9,132 bases of DNA from an uncultured Acidimicrobiales bacterium (lineage in GTDB: Bacteria; Actinomycetota; Acidimicrobiia; Acidimicrobiales; Iamiaceae). The notes beneath the pieces are model-generated. The model saw only the letters and a list, made by a program, of their open reading frames with translations. It did no database searches and was not told the DNA's origin. Position numbers and translations under genes: made by a program. Numbering within the stretch: position 1 is the first letter of the stretch; each line of letters begins with the position of its first letter. The stretch lies in assembly GCA_937926025.1 (NCBI GenBank), contig CALANQ010000210.1:1-9132 (forward strand), in the 5' to 3' direction. This document shows, piece by piece, positions 5,767-9,132 of the stretch.

Positions 5767-8235
5767 TCAGTGGACGGCGGCGACCCGGAAGCTCTCCGTG
5801 GCGAGGAGCGAGGCGAACAGCGCCTGCTCGCCGCCCGGCTTGGCCAGCCGGTTCACCCAGTAGGCCCGACCACCGGTGTCGGGGCGCCGGCCGAGGATCT
5901 GCTGGTACCGCTGGTCCACGATGCGGCCCCGGGCCGTGGCGCTGCGCGCCAGCTCCGCGGCCAGGCCCCGGGTGCCGGACCGGGCCACCTTCGGGGTCCA
6001 GTAGGCGAGCCCCGACGGATCGGCGGTGCGGCCGAGGATCGTCTCGTAGGTGGCGCGCACGTCGTCGGACGACGAGCCGAGCGACGGGCTGCTGCCCGCC
6101 AGCCCCGCGATGACGTCGACCGTCGCCGCGTCCCAGTACCGCCGGCCGGCCGCGCTCAGCGTGGAGCTGATCCACGCCGGGTCGATCTCGTCCTGGGTGA
6201 ACAGCTGGGCCACCCGGGCGTGGTGGAGCCCGGCGGCCGTCGGACCGCCGAGGGCCCGGGCGATGGCCTTCTGGCGACCCGCTGCGGTGGGGTACCCGGC
6301 CGCCAGCCACGACGCCTCGGTCGGGGTGGGGTCGCGACCCCAGGCCAGCTCGGCCACCGCGCACGCCCAGCGGGAACCGGGGGTGCGGCGGCAGAACGAC
6401 GGCGACGGAGCGACCGGGCTGAACCCGGTGACCGTGGACGGCACCGAGCCCGTCCCCTCCTGGGTGAAGGCCAGGTCCGACAGCGCCAGGCGACCTCCGC
6501 CGGTCCGGTCGAACCGCAGCTCGACGGCCCGGATCCGGCTCAGGTCCACGCCGGAGAAGCGCTCCAGCGGGAGCCGGACGCCGTTGAGCACGGCGTGCTG
6601 GACGAAGCTGCCGTTCAACCGCTGGAGCCCGTTGCTCCCGGTTCCGGCGGCCACCGAGGACCGGTTCCCGTCCGCGTCCTCCAGCACGATCGAGAAGTCC
6701 TGCTTCGCCCGGGTGGTGTTGCGGGAGTCCGACAGGACCGCCGCTCGGAGGCGGATCCCGTCGTAGCCGGTGACGTCGGTGCCGCTGGTCGCCAGCGGGA
6801 TGCGCAAGAACGGACCCTGCCGCACCCAGCCGGCGTCGAGCACGCCGGTGTCGTTGACCATCGCCGTCGGGTCGGCGGTGGAGCACCGCGTGGACACGAC
6901 GCGCACCTCGGACGGCAGGGCGAAGCCCTGTCCCTCGTAGGCGTTGCACACCAGCCCGGTGGTGACGCTGCGCCCGTCCACCAGCTGGCCGCCCGCGGTC
7001 CGGCGCGCCGTGTCGGGGCTGGCCCACGTCTCGATGTCCAGCCGATCGGGGGCGTGGTAGGCGATCGACCACCGGGCGGGGCCGGTGGACGGCGGGTACG
7101 GCGCCGTACCGGTGACGAAGCGCTGGAGGCCCGGCTCGGGCTGCAGCGCCCGCCGGAGGAAGCCGGCCATCAGGGCGGCACCGGCCTGCTCCTGCTGCGC
7201 CGCGGTGAGACGTCCGTGGCCTCCCGGCTGGCAGGGGTCGGCGGTGTCTCGGGCGTCCTGGCCGCGGAAGGCGCCGAACGCACCGGCGTCGTCGAACGAA
7301 CCGGGTCCAGACGTCCAGACGGTGTTGAAGAAGTTGTGGTTCGCTCCGTACAGCAGCGCGGTCATCTTCGAGGAGCGGTCGCCCGGCGTGGCATACCGGC
7401 CGTCGTCGTAGTACGACGCGCCCTGGAGGTCGGAGACGTCGCCGTCGCAGTACGGCAGGATCACGCCGAGCTCGACCCCGCCGATGACCCGTCGGCCGAA
7501 GTCCACCGGTGCCAGCGCCAGCGCGGCCACGATGCCGAAGCGGTCGCTGGTGCGCTGGTTGAGCTGCACGGCGGCGGCCACGCCTTCACCGCCTCGGGAG
7601 TGGCCCATGAGCCCCACCCGTCCGAGGTCGATGTGGCCGACGAAACGGGACCCGAACGGGGACCCGGCGTCGCTCGCGTCCCAGGCCCGCCAGCGGCGGA
7701 GGTGCTCCATGATGAGCTGGGCCCGCGCCGAGGCGCCACCGTCGGCGAGGTAGCCGTCGTTGGCGTTGATGCCGTTGGCCCCGATGGACACCACCACCAT
7801 GCCCTGGCTGGCGAGCAGCCGGCCGAGGGCGTCGTAGCCCTGGTAGCTGGGCACCTCGGGGATCGAGGCGGGGCACGGCCACTCCAGCACGGCCTGGGTG
7901 GCGGTGGCGCACGAGACGTGGCGGCCGTGCTGGAGGATGACCAGCGGCGCTCGGCCAGCGATGCTCTGCGGGGCGTAGACCTTGGCCCGGATCTCGACCG
8001 CGGCGGGGAAGCCCACCGGCCGGAACGCCTCGTCGCCGAAGTCGTAGCTGAGCTCGTCGACGGCCTCGGGGCCGACGGCGCCCGGGTCGATCAGCGGGGC
8101 CTCGGCCGGTGCCGTGGCGCGGGCGGGCGATGTGGGACGGGCCGTCGCCGGGGTGACCGGTCCGGCGAGGACGCCTGCTGCGGTCAGCGCGGACAGCGCC
8201 AGGGCCAGCCTGCGGGTGCGGCGGCGGGTGGTCAT
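5767..8235 (-). CDS. Secreted alpha/beta hydrolase with C-terminal DUF4214-type repeats
   Basis: This 822-residue exported protein has several parts. Residues 1-33 form a signal peptide: Arg-rich TTRRRTRR, a hydrophobic Ala/Leu core, and a likely cleavage near TARP. An Arg pair makes Tat export possible. Residues about 60-365 are an alpha/beta hydrolase: LVILQHGRH (98-106) as oxyanion-hole strand, nucleophile elbow GLMGHSRGGEG with Ser213, acid candidates Asp264/266/269, and His300 in GANHNFF. Residues about 465-592 look like an all-beta sandwich (many short strands ending LALSDLAF), perhaps binding carbohydrate or surface. Residues about 612-815 hold a degenerate repeat and two clear DUF4214-type repeats, YETILGRTADPSGLAYW (730-746) and YQQILGRRPDTGGRAYW (777-793). 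The ATG at 8235 overlaps the lipoprotein stop as ATGA. The frame extends upstream to 8283, but that adds only basic residues before the signal. The substrate is unknown. Esterase activity is inferred from the fold. Confidence 0.82.
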   Translation of the reverse strand: MTTRRRTRRLALALSALTAAGVLAGPVTPATARPTSPARATAPAEAPLIDPGAVGPEAVDELSYDFGDEAFRPVGFPAAVEIRAKVYAPQSIAGRAPLVILQHGRHVSCATATQAVLEWPCPASIPEVPSYQGYDALGRLLASQGMVVVSIGANGINANDGYLADGGASARAQLIMEHLRRWRAWDASDAGSPFGSRFVGHIDLGRVGLMGHSRGGEGVAAAVQLNQRTSDRFGIVAALALAPVDFGRRVIGGVELGVILPYCDGDVSDLQGASYYDDGRYATPGDRSSKMTALLYGANHNFFNTVWTSGPGSFDDAGAFGAFRGQDARDTADPCQPGGHGRLTAAQQEQAGAALMAGFLRRALQPEPGLQRFVTGTAPYPPSTGPARWSIAYHAPDRLDIETWASPDTARRTAGGQLVDGRSVTTGLVCNAYEGQGFALPSEVRVVSTRCSTADPTAMVNDTGVLDAGWVRQGPFLRIPLATSGTDVTGYDGIRLRAAVLSDSRNTTRAKQDFSIVLEDADGNRSSVAAGTGSNGLQRLNGSFVQHAVLNGVRLPLERFSGVDLSRIRAVELRFDRTGGGRLALSDLAFTQEGTGSVPSTVTGFSPVAPSPSFCRRTPGSRWACAVAELAWGRDPTPTEASWLAAGYPTAAGRQKAIARALGGPTAAGLHHARVAQLFTQDEIDPAWISSTLSAAGRRYWDAATVDVIAGLAGSSPSLGSSSDDVRATYETILGRTADPSGLAYWTPKVARSGTRGLAAELARSATARGRIVDQRYQQILGRRPDTGGRAYWVNRLAKPGGEQALFASLLATESFRVAAVH

Positions 8236-8849
8236 CGGCCCACCGCCAGTCGGCCCGCGGCGACCACGGGGCCGCCCTCCCACTGGTAGGTCACCGGCTG
8301 GCCCGCCGTCAGGCCGGTGCCGTCGGTGGTGATCGCGGTGATGGAGCCGAGGTCACGGGCCAGGACCCCGGTGCCCACCACCCGGGAACCCACCGAGAGC
8401 GACACCCGGGCCGACCGCGCCGTGAAGGTCCCCGGGATGCGGACCCGCCAGACGTGGGTCCCGTCGTCGAGCGTCACCTGGTCCAGGGTGACCCCGCCGA
8501 GCGACCGCGCCGCCCCGCCCTGGGGCGCCTCCACCGCAGCCTGGAGCTGGGCCGCGTCGAGCCCGGCAACCGGGGAGGCGCCCGGATCGGCCGCAGGGTC
8601 GGCGGGAGCCGGATCGGCGGCGGACGCGACCGTGGTGGTGGACGAGGTCGGGGTCGTCGCCGGGATGGAGGTGGACGAGGTCGGGGTCGTCGGCACCGAG
8701 GTCGTCGGCGCCTCGGTGGTCGACGCGGTGGTGGAGGTCGCCGCGGGGTCGCCACCCGCCGCCACCTGGGTGGGGGTCCCGCCCTGACCGCACGCCACGA
8801 CGCCGATCGAGAGCGCGACGAAGAGGGGGAGCAACCTGCGCGCAGCCAT
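8232..8849 (-). CDS. Putative lipoprotein with Thr/Pro-rich linker, unknown function
   Basis: I do not recognise a family for this 205-residue protein. Residues 1-20, MAARRLLPLFVALSIGVVAC, form a lipoprotein signal with lipobox VVAC, so Cys20 would be lipidated and anchored to the outer face of the membrane. Residues 38-75 are a Thr/Ser/Pro linker with an 11-residue repeat (TTPTSST twice), and 76-95 are Ala/Pro/Asp-rich, as in wall-spanning spacers. Residues about 96-205 form a compact domain rich in beta-type segments (VTLDQVTLDDGTHVWRVRI, ARVSLSVGSRVVGTGVL, QPVTYQWEGGPVV) that resembles small beta-sandwich domains in general only. The ATG at 8849 has no convincing Shine-Dalgarno. Its stop overlaps the start of the secreted hydrolase (ATGA), so the two are probably cotranslated and may act together at the cell surface. 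It is divergent from the oxidoreductase gene at 9016. Confidence 0.75.
   Translation of the reverse strand: MAARRLLPLFVALSIGVVACGQGGTPTQVAAGGDPAATSTTASTTEAPTTSVPTTPTSSTSIPATTPTSSTTTVASAADPAPADPAADPGASPVAGLDAAQLQAAVEAPQGGAARSLGGVTLDQVTLDDGTHVWRVRIPGTFTARSARVSLSVGSRVVGTGVLARDLGSITAITTDGTGLTAGQPVTYQWEGGPVVAAGRLAVGR
8638..8691. repeat. Direct repeat within the lipoprotein linker
   Basis: A 21-base unit at 8638-8658 (plus strand, beginning GTGGACGAGGTCGGGG) recurs exactly at 8671-8691, a period of 33 bases. It encodes the repeated TTPTSST of the Thr-rich linker. Such coding microrepeats can expand or contract by slippage and change linker length between strains. Confidence 0.8.
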
Positions 8850-8880
8850 GGAGATCGAGTCTGGCCGGTGGCGGCGGCCC

Positions 8881-8918
8881 GGGTCAGCCGATCCACGGGA
8901 CCGTCACCGGATCGACCC
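8881..8918. repeat. Nested inverted repeats between divergent genes
   Basis: CGATCC (8889-8894) and GGATCG (8909-8914) are perfect arms, with outer GGGT (8881-8884) and ACCC (8915-8918) partly extending them. The interval contains a smaller palindrome, ACGG-GA-CCGT (8895-8904). The element lies in the 166-base gap between the lipoprotein gene (minus) and the oxidoreductase gene (plus), where a shared operator would sit. I found no convincing promoter boxes in this gap. Confidence 0.4.
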
Positions 8919-9015
8919 GCCTTCGCAACCTTGGGGGTGACCGATGACGCACCTGGCCGCTGTCACGATCGGGGCCGCTGGCTCGTCAGGTCCGCAGCAG
9001 ACCCGAGGAGGACCC

Positions 9016-9132
9016 GTGAACCCGGCCACCACCCATCCGACCGACCCCACCACCGAAGGACCCGACCGGCTCGTACCGAACGGTGGCACCGAACGGGCGG
9101 CCACCCTCGTGGTGGGTGCCGGCATCGGCGGG
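9016..9132 (+). CDS. FAD/NAD(P)-binding oxidoreductase, N-terminus (partial)
   Basis: Only the first 39 residues are present before the window ends. After about 26 residues rich in Pro, Thr and Asp comes RAATLVVGAGIGG (27-39), a beta strand followed by the GxGxxG dinucleotide-binding loop (Gly34, Gly36, Gly39). This is the N-terminus of FAD-dependent oxidoreductases such as flavin monooxygenases, phytoene-desaturase-like enzymes and amine oxidases. The GTG start at 9016 is supported by GAGGAGG at 9005-9011, four bases upstream, the strongest Shine-Dalgarno near either end of the window. The gene is divergent from the lipoprotein-hydrolase pair. The subfamily and substrate cannot be told from this fragment. 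Confidence 0.72.
   Translation, partial: MNPATTHPTDPTTEGPDRLVPNGGTERAATLVVGAGIGG

Noticed and set aside
3550..5863. Long plus-strand open frames opposite the monooxygenase and truA (3550-4989 and 4643-5863).
   Set aside because: Both are antisense to genes with clear conserved residues, cross gene borders without ribosome binding sites, and have compositional translations.
8236..8283. A 16-residue N-terminal extension of the hydrolase.
   Set aside because: It would place Gly/Arg-rich residues before the signal peptide and overlap the lipoprotein gene by about 50 bases. The ATG at 8235 gives a normal export signal and an ATGA junction.
5770..8289. An 839-codon plus-strand open frame spanning the whole hydrolase gene.
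   Set aside because: It is the antisense shadow of the hydrolase. The minus-strand product has a signal peptide, catalytic motifs and DUF4214-type repeats, while the plus translation is Gly/Arg/Ala-rich without recognisable motifs.
8638..8691. A CRISPR-like array from the spaced repeat.
   Set aside because: There are only two copies, the intervening sequence is 12 bases, and the repeat is coding for a Thr-rich linker. No cas gene is present.
1..9132. tRNA or rRNA genes, insertion sequences, phage genes or toxin-antitoxin pairs.
   Set aside because: I looked on both strands and saw no cloverleaf-like sequence, transposase motif, terminal inverted repeats flanking a gene, or recognisable defence protein.

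Overview
The window is a stretch of very GC-rich bacterial chromosome (by eye roughly 70% G+C). Gene order and protein style point to an actinobacterium (Actinomycetota). The GlmS variant and the DUF4214-type secreted protein fit Acidimicrobiia-like lineages, but that placement is inference. The first 49 bases are not genomic: they are an Illumina TruSeq index primer tail, so position 50 is an artificial contig end in a draft assembly.

Layout, left to right. Almost all genes lie on the minus strand and read right to left. 50-706 is the 5' part of glmS (glucosamine-6-phosphate synthase), cut off by the adapter. 800-2140 is glmM (phosphoglucosamine mutase). 2230-2631 is rpsI (S9) and 2643-3092 is rplM (L13). 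A strong 14-bp hairpin sits between rpsI and glmM. A 207-base divergent intergenic region (3093-3299) holds three inverted repeats and a weak promoter candidate. 3300-3581 (plus) is a small YjdI-like iron-sulfur protein. It converges with a one-base gap on 3583-4755 (minus), an SsuD-like FMNH2-dependent alkanesulfonate monooxygenase with its own good promoter. 4856-5713 is truA (tRNA pseudouridine synthase). 5767-8235 is a large secreted alpha/beta hydrolase with a C-terminal DUF4214-type repeat tail. It is translationally coupled (ATGA overlap) to an upstream Thr-rich lipoprotein gene, 8232-8849. 9016-9132 (plus) is the start of an FAD/NAD(P)-binding oxidoreductase cut by the window end.

How the genes work together. 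truA, rplM, rpsI, glmM and glmS form the familiar actinobacterial translation and cell-wall-precursor block. L13 and S9 are cotranscribed. GlmS and GlmM are consecutive enzymes making glucosamine-6-phosphate and then glucosamine-1-phosphate on the way to UDP-GlcNAc. Two interruptions stand out: the SsuD-like/iron-sulfur pair lies between truA and rplM, and the lipoprotein-hydrolase pair occupies the place upstream of truA where rplQ would often be. The last pair looks like a small exported two-gene unit of unknown substrate.

No RNA gene, CRISPR array, insertion sequence or obvious defence system was found. The most unusual items are an insertion of about 130 residues near the N-terminus of GlmS, the hydrolase/beta-sandwich/DUF4214 fusion, and the inverted-repeat-rich region upstream of rplM. 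There is no gene-free stretch longer than 300 bases.
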